Positions 12,371 to 23,234 of a DNA stretch of 64,000 bases are shown piece by piece. Position 1 is the first letter of the stretch. Each line of letters opens with the position of its first letter. The notes under the pieces were generated by a model. It was given only the letters and a program-made list of their open reading frames with translations, had not been told where the DNA came from and made no database searches. Origin of the DNA: Salmo trutta (taxonomy: Eukaryota > Chordata > Actinopteri > Salmoniformes > Salmonidae); the NCBI RefSeq assembly GCF_901001165.1, contig NC_042963.1, positions 43,696,005-43,760,004 of the forward strand, in the 5' to 3' direction. Both the position numbers and the translations under genes were made by a program.

Positions 12371-14130
12371 TGTAACTGATATGCAGACCATGTACTGTAT
12401 AATAGACTGGATCTGTTTTCTAGCTTGGGGCTTAGAGTCCCAGTAACTCATTCCAAAGTGTCTTCCTGACTTGAGTTTATCTGAAGGAGGTGAAATCAGA
12501 TCCGTTCTCTATTTGCGTTGGGCTTGACAGATGTGATACCCGCTCACAGAAGTGTGGTTGTAGTGTTCTTTTTAATTAAAGGGATCACCACTCATATTGC
12601 GAAATCATGTTATAATGACAGATTATTGTTCCTCCTGGAATATGAGGTATAGGGAAGTGTAACTATATAGTAATAATATACACCCCACATCAGAGATGAA
12701 CCATGTAACATGGAACAGTAATCTTCTCGTTGTGCAATCAGCTGTAACAACACCTCCTGAACTGAGGACCCTCACAGCCCCACCCCACCATTTCAATGTG
12801 TTGTTCGCAGGAAATTATTTTTTACCTTTTTAAATGGTTTTGCACTCCAAGCAGCCAGTCCCCTGCTGTATCTCATAATATGCTCCTGTCCGGCCCACCT
12901 ATACACAGTGCCTTGACCTGCCCTGAGAGACATTACGTTAGTGTTCTGTTTCCCTGTAGTGTAGGCAGGGCTGGGCCACAATGGTACCAAAATAAACCAG
13001 AGAGCTGCCTGCCTACTGCGTACTCTGTCCCTGGAAGTTCATTCAGTGTCTGCAGGCATCCTGGCAAAGCCAGAAGCTCTTAGGAGGAGTGGTGGAAAAT
13101 GACAGTCGGAGTGCCTCTTTATCTACATGCAGGCCAGACCACTGCAGTGTCAGCTCCCTCCCTCCATAAACTCTGATCAGCACTACAGAGCAGATGTATT
13201 TATAATCGGGCACCTCTCTGGCAGCCCCCCAGAGCTCTCCCCTCTGACACACCAACCAACCTCACTTCCATTGGAAAGATCAGCCATGGTCAAAGACTGG
13301 AGCAGATGAGTCACACTGCAACTAGGAAAACGCTTGATTAGCCTTTTGGTTCAATCCTACAAAACTGTAGTAGTGAACAGATTGGAACTGCTCTATTTTG
13401 GTCTGGTATAGTGTTTATATTATAATGTCCACTCTGGACATGTGGCCCTGAACACTGTGACTGACTATAGAAATCCACATTGTGTTGTAACCTGATGGTG
13501 GATGCTGCTCCGTGGGATGATCTGAATAATTGGTGCTGTGATGCCTTGTTAGTCTTCATGTACTGTCCATGTGATCTAACTTGACAGATAAATGTGTCAT
13601 AATTCCATCATTCCATCTGACATCTTGCCAGGGACAACCGAACTGCTAGTGAAGTGGAAAACTAGCTTGACAAGTGTTTTTCTCACCCGTACTTTGCCTA
13701 CTGAGCAGACCGAAATAGAGAGGGGTGAGTTGGTGTTCTGTGTAATAGCTATTTACGTGACTGTTGGTTGTTTTCACTGAGCTATGTGGGAAAGTGTTTT
13801 ATGCCAGACTGCGTGTGTTAGAGTTCACAACCATGCGTTTCACGACTGAACAAGTTGTGCTTCCGGATCATTCACATTTGTTTTGTGACTTAACGGGTGT
13901 ATGTAAATAAGACAAGTAAACCATCCCTCTCCAACAAAAGCAATTGAATTGCGTAAATACAGTTGACATATTTAAGACTAACTTTATTCATGAAATGACA
14001 AGCAAAATATGTGCGGCAGCTATAACTGTCTGTTTAAATTGACATCTAACAAAGACACAAGCGCCATAGACTGGCACACTTGTTTGCCTCACTGACTAGT
14101 TAGTCAGCCCCACCCACATCACTGTATGTA
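12371..14130. other. Non-coding stretch
   Basis: No exon or repeat boundary could be supported here. It probably belongs to an intron of the + strand gene. Confidence 0.4.
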
Positions 14131-14929
14131 CAGTTGAAGTCGGAAGTTTACATACACCTTAGCCAAATACATTTAAACACAGTTTTTCACAATTCCTGAC
14201 ATTTAATCCTAGTAAAAATGCACTGTCTTAGGCCAGTTACCACTTTATTTTAAGAATGTGAAATGTCAGAATAATAGAGTGATTTATTTCTTTCATCACA
14301 TTCCCAGTGGGTCAGAAGTTTACAGACACACTAAATTAGTATTTAGTAGCATTGCCTTTAAATTGTTTAACTTGGGTCAAACGTTTCGGGTAGCCTTCTA
14401 CAAGCTTCCCGCAATAAGTTGGGTGCATTTTAGCCCATTCCTCCTGACAGCGCTGGTGTGAGTGAGTCAGGTTTGTAGGCCTCCTTGCTCACACATGCTT
14501 TTTCAGTTCTGCCCACAAATTTTCTATAGGGTTGAGGTCGGGGCTTTGTGATGGCCACTCAAATACCTTGACTGTGTTGTCCTTAAGCCATTTTGCCATG
14601 ACTTTGGAAGTATGCTTGGGGTCATTGTCCATTTGGAAAACCCATTTGCGACCAAGCTTTAACTTCCTGACTGATGTCTTGAGATGTTGCTTCAATACAG
14701 TGAGGGGAAAAAAGTATTTGATCCCCTGCTGATTTTGTACGTTTGCCTACTGACAAAGAAATGATCAGTCTATAATTTTAATTGTAGGTTTATTTGAACA
14801 GTGAGAGACAGAATAACAACAAACAAATCCAGAAAAACGTATGTCAAAAATGTTATAAATTGATTTGCATTTTAATGAGGGAAATAAGTATTTGACCCCC
14901 TCTCAATCAGAAAGATGTCTGGCTCCCAG

Positions 14930-15025
14930 GTGTCTTTTTATACAGGTAACGAGCTGAGATTAGGAGCACACTCTTAAAGGGAGTGCTCATAATCTCAGTT
15001 TGTTATCTGTATAAAAGACACCTGT
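14930..15025 (+). repeat. Long hairpin before the transposase start
   Basis: Two arms of about 40 bp (aggtgtctttttatacaggt ... acctgt) are nearly perfect inverted repeats around a short ttaaa loop, a few tens of bases upstream of the transposase ATG. The same hairpin is at 61315-61410. Confidence 0.8.
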
Positions 15026-15062
15026 CCACAGAAGCAATCAATCAGATTCCAAACTCTCCACC

Positions 15063-16089
15063 ATGGCCAAGACCAAAGAGCTCTCCAATGATGTCAGGGA
15101 CAAGATTGTAGACCTACACAAGGCTGGAATGGGCTACAAGACCATCGCCAAGCAGCTTGGTGAGAAGGTGACAACAGTTTGTGCGATTATTCGCAAATGG
15201 AAGAAACACGAAAGAACTGTCAATCTCCCTCGGCCTGGGGCTCCATGCAAGATCTCACCGCGTGGAGTTGCAATGATCATGAGAACGGTGAGGAATCAGC
15301 CCAGAACTACACGGGAGGATCTTGTCAATGATCTCAAGGCAGCTGGGACCATAGTCACCAAGAAAACAATTGGTAACACACTACGCCGTGAAGGACTGAA
15401 ATCCTGCAGCGCCCGCAAGGTCCCCCTGCTCAAGAAAGCACATATACATGCCTGTCTGAAGTTTTCCAATGAACATCTGAATGATTCAGAGGACAACTGG
15501 GTGAAAGTGTTGTGGTCAGATGAGACCAAAATGGTGCTCTTTGGCATCAACTCAACTCGCCGTGTTTGGAGGAGGAGGAATGCTGCCTATGACCCCAAGA
15601 ACACCATCCCCACCGTCAAACATGGAGGTGGAAACATTATGCTTTGGGGGTGTTTTTCTGCTAAGGGGACAGGACAATTTAAACACATCAAAGGGACAAT
15701 GGACGGGGCCATGTACCGTCAAATCTTGGGTGAGAACCTCCTTCCCTCAGCCAGGGCATTGAAAACGGGTCTTCGATGGGTATTCCAGCATGACAATGAC
15801 CCAAAACACACGGCAACGGCAACAAAGGAGTGGCTCAAGAAGAAGCACATTAAGGTCCTGGAGTGGCCTAGCCAGTCTCCAGACCTTAATCCCATAGAAA
15901 ATCTGTGGAGGGAGCTGAAGGTTCGATTTGCCAAACGTCAGCCTCGAAACCTTAATTAATGACTTGGAGAAGATCTGCAAAGAGGAGTGGGACAAAATCC
16001 CTCCTGAGATGTGTGCAAACCTGGTGGCCAACTACAAGAAACGTCTGACCTCTGATTGCCAACAAGGGTTTTGCCACCAAGTACCAAGT
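15063..16089 (+). pseudogene. Tc1-like transposase, frameshifted
   Basis: 298 codons stay open from ATG 15063, with an N-terminal helix-turn-helix, LWSDETK, FQHDNDPKHTA and SQSPDLNPIENLW. Compared with the copy at 61450 there is a 4-bp duplication (ttaattaa instead of ttaa) near 15953 that ends the frame early, a 2-bp loss near 16051, and the natural stop TAA is changed to CAA. All three catalytic acidic residues remain, but about 45 C-terminal residues are lost. Confidence 0.9.
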
Positions 16090-16888
16090 CATGTTTTGTA
16101 GAGGGGGTCAAATACTTATTTCCCTCATTAAAATGCAAATCATTTTAACATTTTTGACATGCGTTTTTCTGGATTTTTTTGTTATACTGTCTCTCACTGT
16201 TCAAATAAACCTACCATTAAAATTATAGACTGATCATTTCTTTGTCACTGGGCAAACGTACAAAATCAGCAGGGGATCAAATACTTTTTCCCTCACTGTA
16301 TATCCACACAATTTTCTTGCCTCATGATGCCATCTATTTTGTGAAGTGCACCAGTCCCTCCTGCAGCAAAGCACCCCCACAACGTGATGCTGCCATCCCA
16401 GTGCTTCACGGTTGGGATGGTGTTCTTCAGCTTGCAAGCATCCCCTTTTTTCCTCCAAACATAACGATGGTCATTATGGCCAAACAGTTCTATTTTTGTT
16501 TCATCAGACCAGAGGACATTTCTCCAAAAAGTACAATATTTGTCCCCATGTGCAGTTGCAAACCGTAGTCTGGCTTTTTTACCGGGGGTTTTGGAGTAGT
16601 GGCTTCTTCCTTGCTGAGCGGCCTCGATATAGGACTCGTTTGACTGTGGATATAGATACTTTTGTACCTGTTTCCTCCAGCATCTTCACAAGGTCCTTTG
16701 CCGTTGTTCTGGGATTGATTTGCACTTTTCGCACCAAAGTACGTTAATCTCTAGGAGACACCTTCCTGAGTGGTATGACGGCTGCGTGGTCCCATGGTGT
16801 TTATACTATTGTTTGTACAGATGAACGTGGTACCTTCAGACGTTTGGCAATTGCTCCCAAGGATGAACCAGACTTGGAGAAGTCTATT

Positions 16889-17095
16889 TAAATTTACATT
16901 TACATTTAAGTCATTTAGCAGACACTCTTATCCAGAGCGACTTACAAATTGGTGCATTCACCTTAAGATATCCAGTGGAACAACCACTTTACAATAGTGC
17001 ATCTAAATCTTGGGGGGGGGGGGGTAGAAGGATTACTTTATCCTATCCCAGGTATTCCTTAAAGAGGTGAGTTTTAATGACTCCAACCTAAGTGT
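16889..17095 (-). mobile_element. SINE tail fragment
   Basis: It contains gtcatttagcagacactc and tccagagcgacttacaaa, the 3' part of a widespread teleost tRNA-derived SINE in reverse orientation. It is inserted in the Sleeping-Beauty-like element close to its right end. A G-run lies near 17012. Confidence 0.7.
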
Positions 17096-17724
17096 AGGTA
17101 AACTTCCAACTTCAACTGTATGTTTGTGTGGGACTTGGAGGGGGTTTATGAAACATTCTGTAGGATATCCCTTTAGAGAGGCACAGTGTTGATGCATGGG
17201 AAGAGCAGGGTATGTGTGTCATGATATGGCCAGTGGTGATTTTAGCATGTAAATCTTGGTGGGGCAAAATAGAAATGTGAGATGCATGCCAGCAAAGCCA
17301 CTACAGAACACGAAACAATACATGAATTGCACTATAACGGTGACAGATGGTGCCCACAAACTGTTAGAGCCAACATAAAGCTGTCCCAACACTTTACCAC
17401 TGCTATACTTCGCTATCAGCGTAACCTTGTCTGGCAGAGAAACAGTTCGTTCAGCCTCATTTATTGCCTTTTAAAAAAACATCGCTGAAAAGGCTGGCTG
17501 ACTTAAACAAATGTTGTTTATACTGACAATTCAGGTGGTTAAATTATGGCATAAGGGGACAACAAGCAGATAAGCGTAATTTTGATTAAGACATTAATGA
17601 GCGAGCTAGGACAGAGTCAATATAACTTTTTTGCAATGATGAAATTTACAGCAACAGAATTCAGAACATGCACAGTTTTTTTACGGTGTTCTCCCTGTAC
17701 ACCAAGTCAGAACCGTAGGATACA

Positions 17725-17910
17725 TTTTTTTTTTAACTAGGCAAGTCCGTTAACAAATTCTGATTTTCAATGACGGTCTAGGAACAGTTGGTTAACTGCC
17801 TTGTTCAGGGGCAGAACAACAGATTTTATACCTTGTCAGCTCAGGGATTCGATCTTGCAAACTTTTGGTTACTAGTCCAACGCTCTAACCGCTAGGCTAC
17901 CTGCTGCCCC
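17725..17910 (-). mobile_element. tRNA-derived SINE
   Basis: Read on the - strand it begins ggggcagcaggtagcctagc with A-box-like sequence, then a B-box-like gcaagatcgaatccc, and ends with aacttgcctagtt-type sequence. The copy is nearly full length and decayed. Confidence 0.8.
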
Positions 17911-18247
17911 ATATAAGCAGACAATGAAAGCTTGATGATTAAATTTATCCAAAATACAGTTATAGGCTACATGTGCACCACCAAGTCAGAACATGAGGTG
18001 GAAATAGACCAAATTATTAGGGTGAGGCACACTTAGTATTACTTTCTTAGATACGGAATACATATCTACCTGGCATATTACATAATTTATGTAACAGCAT
18101 ACAAGACATTTTTGGACTCACCTTGTTGTGCTGTGCTCACGTGAACAGGAAGGTAGCGTGGCGGTCCTTCGTGGGCAAATTTTGTCGTCAAACTTTAATC
18201 AAAATCTGCCATTCTCTGGATTTATGGTGCTTTCAAGACAACTTATT

Positions 18248-18257
<10 letters not shown>

Positions 18258-18288
<31 letters not shown>

Positions 18289-18294
18289 ACATAC
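18258..18294. repeat. (CA)n microsatellite
   Basis: A CA dinucleotide run with a few TA interruptions, preceded by a short TA run. Confidence 0.9.
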
Positions 18295-18420
18295 AAGGTT
18301 GAATCATGATGACGTCAGTGATCTTCAGGTTGTAGCTCAAAGACAGTGTTTCCCAAACTTTTTATAGTCCCATACCCCTTCAAACATTCAACCTCCAGCT
18401 GCATACCCCCTCTAGCACCC

Positions 18421-18462
18421 CTCTGTCACTTCCCACATCCCGGCTCGTGGGAAGTGACAGAG
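18421..18462. repeat. Perfect 16-bp inverted repeat
   Basis: ctctgtcacttcccac and its exact reverse complement gtgggaagtgacagag are separated by 10 bp near the left end of the hAT element. It may be a subterminal structural feature. Confidence 0.85.
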
Positions 18463-18561
18463 CTCTTATAGGACCAGGGTACAAATAATAATATAATCAA
18501 ATAATTTTGCTCTCTAACCATCTTACATTTAAAACCTTATTTGTTCATCAGAAATTGTGAA

Positions 18562-20369
18562 TTACTCACCACAGGTTAATGAGAAGGGTGTGCTTGAAAG
18601 GATGCACATAACTCTGCAATGTTGGGTTGTATTGGAGAGAGTCTCAGTCTTAAATAACTTTCCACACAGTCTGTGCCTGTATTTAGTTTTCATGCTAGTG
18701 AGGGCCGAGAATCCACTCTCACATAGGTACGTGGTTGCAAAGGGCATTAGCGTCCTAACAGCGCGATTTGCCAAGGCAGGATACTCTGAGCGCAGCCCAA
18801 TCCAGAAATCTGTCAGTGGCTTCTGATTAAATTACATTTTCACAGAACCGCTTGTTGCAATTTCGATGAGGCTCTCTTGTTCAGATATCGGTAAGTGGAC
18901 TGGAGGCAGGGCATGAAAGGGATAACGAATCCAGTTGTTTGTGTCATCCGTTTCGGGAAAGTACCTGCGTAATTGCTCACCCAACGCACTCCGGTCCTTC
19001 GCTACATCACATTTGACATTGTCTGTAAGCTTGAGTTCATTTGGGGCGGCAGGTAGCCTAGTGGTTAGAGCGTTGGACCTAGGCCATCATTGAAAATAAG
19101 AATTTGTTCTTAACTGACTTGCCTAGTTAAGAAATTGCACACAAAACATCATATAATGATGGAAAGACCTGTGTGTTGTCCTTGTTAATGCAGACAGAGA
19201 AGAGCTCCAACTTTTTAATCAGCCTCAGTTTTGTCCTGCACATTGAATATAGTTGTGGAGAGTCCCTGTAATCCTAGATTCAGATCATTCATGTGAGGAC
19301 AAACAACACCCAGATAGGCAGTCGTGTGAGAAACTCGTCATCATGCAAGTGGTCAGACTAGTGAAAATTATGGTCAGTGAAACTTTAAGCTAGTCTCTCA
19401 ATTAAAAAAAATCGTGTCAATACTTTGCCTCTTGATAACCAACACATGTAAAAGCGTTACATGGTCACTGCCCATATCATTGCATAGTGCAGAAAATACA
19501 CGAGAGTTCAGGCACGTTGCTTTAAGAAAGTCAACCATTTTCACTGTAGTGTCCAAAACGTCTTTCAAGCTGTCAGGCATTCCCTTGGCAGCAAGAGCCT
19601 CTCGGTGGATGCTGCAGTGTACCCAAGTGGCATCGGGGAAAACTGCTTGCACGCACGTTACCACTCCACTATGTCTCCCTGTCATGGCTTTTGCGCCATC
19701 AGTACAGATACCAACACATCTTGACCACCAAAGTCCATTTGATGTCACAAGCTGTCCAGTACTTTAAAAATATTCTCTCCTGTTGTCCTGGTTTCCAGTG
19801 GTTTGCAGTAGAGGATGTCTTCCTTAATTGACCCCCCCCATAAACGTAATGAACATATACCAGGAGCTGTTCCAGGCCCGCCACGTCTGTTGACTCATTC
19901 AGCTGTAACGCATAGAATTTACTGGCTTGTATGCAAAGCAGTAATTGTTTCAAAATATTTCCTGCCATGTCACGGATGCGTTGTGAAACAGAGTTGTTTG
20001 ATGAAGGCATTGTCTGTATAGTTTTTGGGGCCTTTTCCCCCCAGCATTGTCCCAGCCATATCTGCAGCAGCAAGAAGTATTAGGTCCTCCACAATAGTAA
20101 GGGGCTTGCCTGTCCTAGCCACTCGGTAGCTCCCTATATAAAAAATACTTCTAGCCCCTTCTTATTAATAGTATATGTTGCCCTCATACACATCTTACTA
20201 CTCGAAAGTCGTCTTAATTCTCACTCAAACTCCTGTGGCTTATTTTCCAAATTGGCATGTTTTGTTTCTAAATGTCTGTGCAAGAGTGAAGGTTTCATTG
20301 TGTTGTGAGATTAGTACTTTTGCACATGTAACACACTGGCTGAGGAAAGGCAATACTCCCAATTTTTAA
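18562..20369 (-). pseudogene. hAT transposase remnant (ZBED5-like)
   Basis: Read downward on the - strand. Near 20290-20240, MKPSLLHRHLETKHANLE is the C-terminal half of a BED-type zinc finger (H...H pair). Then come SVSQRIRDMAGNILKQLL, FYALQLNESTDVAGLEQLL (hAT catalytic core, first Asp), CVGICTDGAKAMTGRHSG (second core block), WVHCSIHREALAAK and, near 18774, GFSALTSMKTKYRHRL (dimerisation region). The order matches domesticated-type ZBED5 relatives. Several frameshifts and a SINE fragment interrupt it, so it is not functional. Confidence 0.85.
19042..19130 (+). mobile_element. SINE fragment with internal deletion
   Basis: The tRNA-like head gggcggcaggtagcctagtg is joined directly to the tail gaatttgttcttaactgact. 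The middle part seen at 17725-17910 is missing. It lies inside the hAT transposase. Confidence 0.75.
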
Positions 20370-21011
20370 CAATATCCAACCCCAAATCAATGTAGTTATC
20401 AGAAACTCGGGAAGAAAAAGACACACCCCTTTTTCAGGACACTGTATTTAAAAGCTAATTCGTAAAAATCCAAATAACTTCACAGATCTTCACTGTAAAG
20501 GGTTTAAACACTGTTTCCCATGCTTGTTCAATGAACCATAAACAATTAATGAACACGCACCTGTGGAACGGTCGTTAGGAAATTAAGGTCACAGTTATGA
20601 AAACTTAGGACACTGAAGAGGCCTTTCTACTGACTCTGAAAAACATCAAAAGAAATATGTCCAGGGTCCCTGCTCATCTGCGTGAACGTGCCTTAGGCAT
20701 GCTGCAAGGAGGCATGAGGACTGCAGATGTGGCCAGGGCAATAAATTGCAGTGTCCATACTGTGAGACGCCTAAGACAGTGCTACAGGGCGGACAGCTGA
20801 TCCCCTTCGCAGTGGCAGACCATGTGTAACAACACCTGCACAGGATCTATACATCCGAACATCACACCTGCGGGACAGGTACAGGATGCCAACATCAACT
20901 GCCGGAGTTACACCAGGAATGCACAATCACTCCATCAGTGCTCAGACTGTCTGCAATAGGCTGAGAGAGGCTGGACTGAGGGCTTGTAGGCCTATTGTAA
21001 GGCAGGTCCTC

Positions 21012-22476
21012 ACCTCACTTCCGTCATCATGAAGTGCTTTGAGAGACCTCCACCCTACCTGACACCCTAAACCCACTCCAATTTTCTTACCGCCCCAATA
21101 GGTCCACAGACGCAATCGCAATCACACTGCACACTGCCCTAACCCATCTGGACAAGAGGGATACCTATGTAAGAATGCTGTTCATCGACTACAGCTCAGC
21201 ATTTAACGCGACAGTGCCCTCCAAACTAGTCATTAAGCTCGAGACCCTGGGTCTCGACCCCACCCTGTACAACTGGGTCCTGGACTTTGACGGGCCACCC
21301 CCAGGTGGTGAGGGTAGGAAACAACATCCCCACAAGGGTGCATTCTCAGCCCTCTCCTGTACTCAATGTTCACCCATGACTGCGTGGCCATGCACGCCAC
21401 CAACTCAATCATGAAGTTTGCAGACAACACTACAGTGGTAGGCTTGATTACCAACAACGACGAGACGGCCTACAGGGAGGAGGTGAGGGCCCTCGGAGTG
21501 TGGTGTCAGGAAAACAACCTCATACTCAACGTCAACAAAACAAAGGGATGATCGTGGACTTCAGGAAACAGCAGAGGGAGCAGCCCCCTATCCACATCGA
21601 TGGGACAGTAGTGGAGAAGGTGGAAAGTTTTAAGTTCCTTGGCGTTCACATCACGGACAAACTGAAATGGTCCACCCACACATACAGCATGGTGAAGAAG
21701 GTGCAACAGCGCCTCTTCAACCTCAGGAGGCTGAAGAAATTCGGCTTGTCACCAAAAACACTCTCAAACTTTTACAGATGCACAATCGAGAGCATCCTGT
21801 CGGGCTGTATCACCGGCTGGTATGGCAACTGCTCCGCACACAACCGCAAGGCTCTCCAGAGGGTAGTGAGGTCTGCACAACGCATCACCGGGGGCAAACT
21901 ACCTGCCCTCCAAGACACCTACACCACCCGATGTCACAGGAAGGCCAAAAAGATCATCAAGGACAACGACCACTGCCCGTTCACCCCGAGATCATCCAGA
22001 AGGCGAGGTCAGTACAGGTGCTTCAAAGCTGGGACTGAGAGACTGAAAAACAGCTTCTATCTCAAGGCCATCAGACCGTTATAAACAGCCACCACTAACA
22101 TTGAGGGGCTGCTGCCAACATACTGACTCAAATCTCTAGCCACTTTAATAATTCAAAATTGGATGTAATAAATGTATCACTTTAAACAATGCCACTTTAT
22201 AGAATGTTTACATACCCTACATTACTTATCTCATATGTATATACTGTATTCTATACCATCTACTGCATCCTGCCTATGCTGTTCGGCCATCGCTCATCCA
22301 TATATTTATATGTACATATTCTTATTCATTCCTTTACACTTGTGTGTGTGTGTATAAGGTAGTTGTTAAATTGTTAGATTACTTGTTAGATATTACTGCA
22401 TGGTCGGAACTAGAAGCACAAGCATTTCGCTACACTCGCATTGACATCTGCTAACCATGTGTATGTGACCAATGAG
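21012..22476 (+). mobile_element. Rex1-type LINE, 5'-truncated
   Basis: The reverse transcriptase region begins near 21170 and the 3' end is tttcgctacactcgcattga ... gtatgtgaccaat near 22472. It lies between two halves of a Tc1-like transposase, so it inserted into that element. There is no 5' region or endonuclease, typical of truncated retrotransposition. Confidence 0.85.
21170..22084 (+). pseudogene. Rex1-type reverse transcriptase C-terminal remnant
   Basis: MLFIDYSSAFNATVPSKL is motif A (FIDYSSAFN). MKFADNTTVVGLITNNDE is the catalytic C box, but the usual FADD is FADN here, so the second catalytic Asp is lost. Then come LNVNKTKG, VESFKFLGVHITDKLKW, LSGCITGWYGNCSAHNRKAL and QRVVRSAQRITGGKLPAL. 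At least two frameshifts (near 21290 and 21545) are present. Confidence 0.88.
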
Positions 22477-23234
22477 CTTTACACTAGGCCTGTACTCTGG
22501 AGCGGGATCGATTTGGAGATGGAGGGTCCGTCATGGTCTGGGGCGGTGTGTCACAGCATCATCGGACTGAGCTTGTTGTCATTGCAGGCAATCTCAGCGC
22601 TGTGCGTTACAGGGAAGACATCCTCCTCCCTCATGTGGTACCCTTCCTGCAGGCTCATCCTGACATGACCCTCCAGCATGACAATGCCACCAGCCATACT
22701 GCTCATTCTGTGCGTGGTTTCCTGTAAGACAGGAATGTCTCTGTTCTGCCATGGCCAGCGAAGAGCCCGGATCTCAATCCCATAGAATTACTGATGCTAG
22801 CATTGGATGTGCTCGTGGAAGCAGAACAACTTGTCGTTGACAGGTGCAGGTGTAGTACTGCTGGTAGTAGCAGTACTACCAGTAGAGCTGGTATGTGTGT
22901 CTATGGACACGGGCCTTACTTTTTTTTAACCATTTGTCAATTTTCAAGCAAACGGAATGAGCAGCAGCTACGTTTGGCTAGATACGGACCGTTAGTGGAA
23001 TTCCCGCGAGAGCGTAACGGTTCATGTGATTGGATGTTCATTATTTGACTAGGCTACCTGTATTTGACATTGTTATTTCCCTGAACACTAGATGGTTGAA
23101 TTTTATTTTTGGCAGTGAAACAAGGCTACTCAGGCGGGGGGGGGGGGGGTTAAATGTCAATCACATTTTTATTTGGCGTACCCCTGACGGCACAGTTTGT
23201 GCCCGACTGCACAGTTCCAGTTTGGGAATACCTG

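Larger units (their letters stand above)
14698..16298 (+). mobile_element. Nested Tc1-like element (1.6 kb)
   Basis: It begins cagtgaggggaaaaaagtat and ends with the inverse atactttttccctcactg, flanked by a duplicated TA. The terminal repeats are long (about 200 bp) with a second, inner repeat motif (agtatttgaccccc), an IR/DR arrangement. It sits inside the transposase of the Sleeping-Beauty-like element. A closely related copy is at 61087. Confidence 0.93.
14489..16880 (-). pseudogene. Sleeping-Beauty-like transposase remnant
   Basis: On the - strand 14695-14489 reads KLGRKWVFQMDNDPKHTS, then SQSPDLNPIENLWAELKK: the second Asp and the third acidic residue of a DD34E transposase. The N-terminal part lies beyond the nested insertion at about 16860-16300 in several broken frames. 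Frameshifts, stops and two insertions make it non-functional. Confidence 0.85.
14131..17118 (-). mobile_element. Sleeping-Beauty-like Tc1 element, interrupted
   Basis: It starts with cagttgaagtcggaagttta and ends with the inverse gtaaacttccaacttcaactg, flanked by TA dinucleotides (14129-14130, 17119-17120). These are the salmonid Tc1 ends of the Sleeping Beauty type. It is split by a second Tc1 at 14698 and by a SINE tail near 16889, so its own length is about 1.2 kb. The transposase on the - strand is broken. Confidence 0.9.
20399..22789 (+). mobile_element. Tc1-like element, split by a LINE, right end lost
   Basis: It starts near the TIR-like gaaactcgggaagaaaaaga. The transposase start is at 20657, and the sequence resumes after the LINE at about 22477 with cctgtactctggagcgggat, shared with the copy at 47460. 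It stops after SPDLNPIE at 22789 without a right terminal repeat. Confidence 0.8.
20657..22789 (+). pseudogene. Tc1-like transposase, disrupted by LINE insertion
   Basis: ATG 20657 gives MSRVPAHLRERALGMLQ and a helix-turn-helix segment (MRTADVARAINCSVHTVRR) before a stop at about 20800. After the LINE, 22520-22789 reads GGSVMVWGGVSQHHRTEL, MTLQHDNATSHTAHS, an in-frame stop, and PAKSPDLNPIE. Stops, a deletion and the insertion all inactivate it. Confidence 0.85.
18344..23234 (-). mobile_element. hAT element, ZBED5-like, with nested insertions
   Basis: Left end cagtgtttcccaaact, right end (reverse strand) caggtattcccaaactgg: hAT-type inverted termini. Flanking 8-mers ctcaaaga (18336) and ctctagaa (23235) are a decayed 8-bp target duplication. 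It contains a broken transposase on the - strand, a SINE fragment at 19042, and a Tc1-like element at 20399 that itself contains a LINE. Confidence 0.85.

Noticed and set aside
15296..15550. Reverse-strand ORFs inside Tc1 transposases (also at 61683 and 47634)
   Set aside because: Shadow frames of the real transposases; they repeat between copies only because the elements are homologous.
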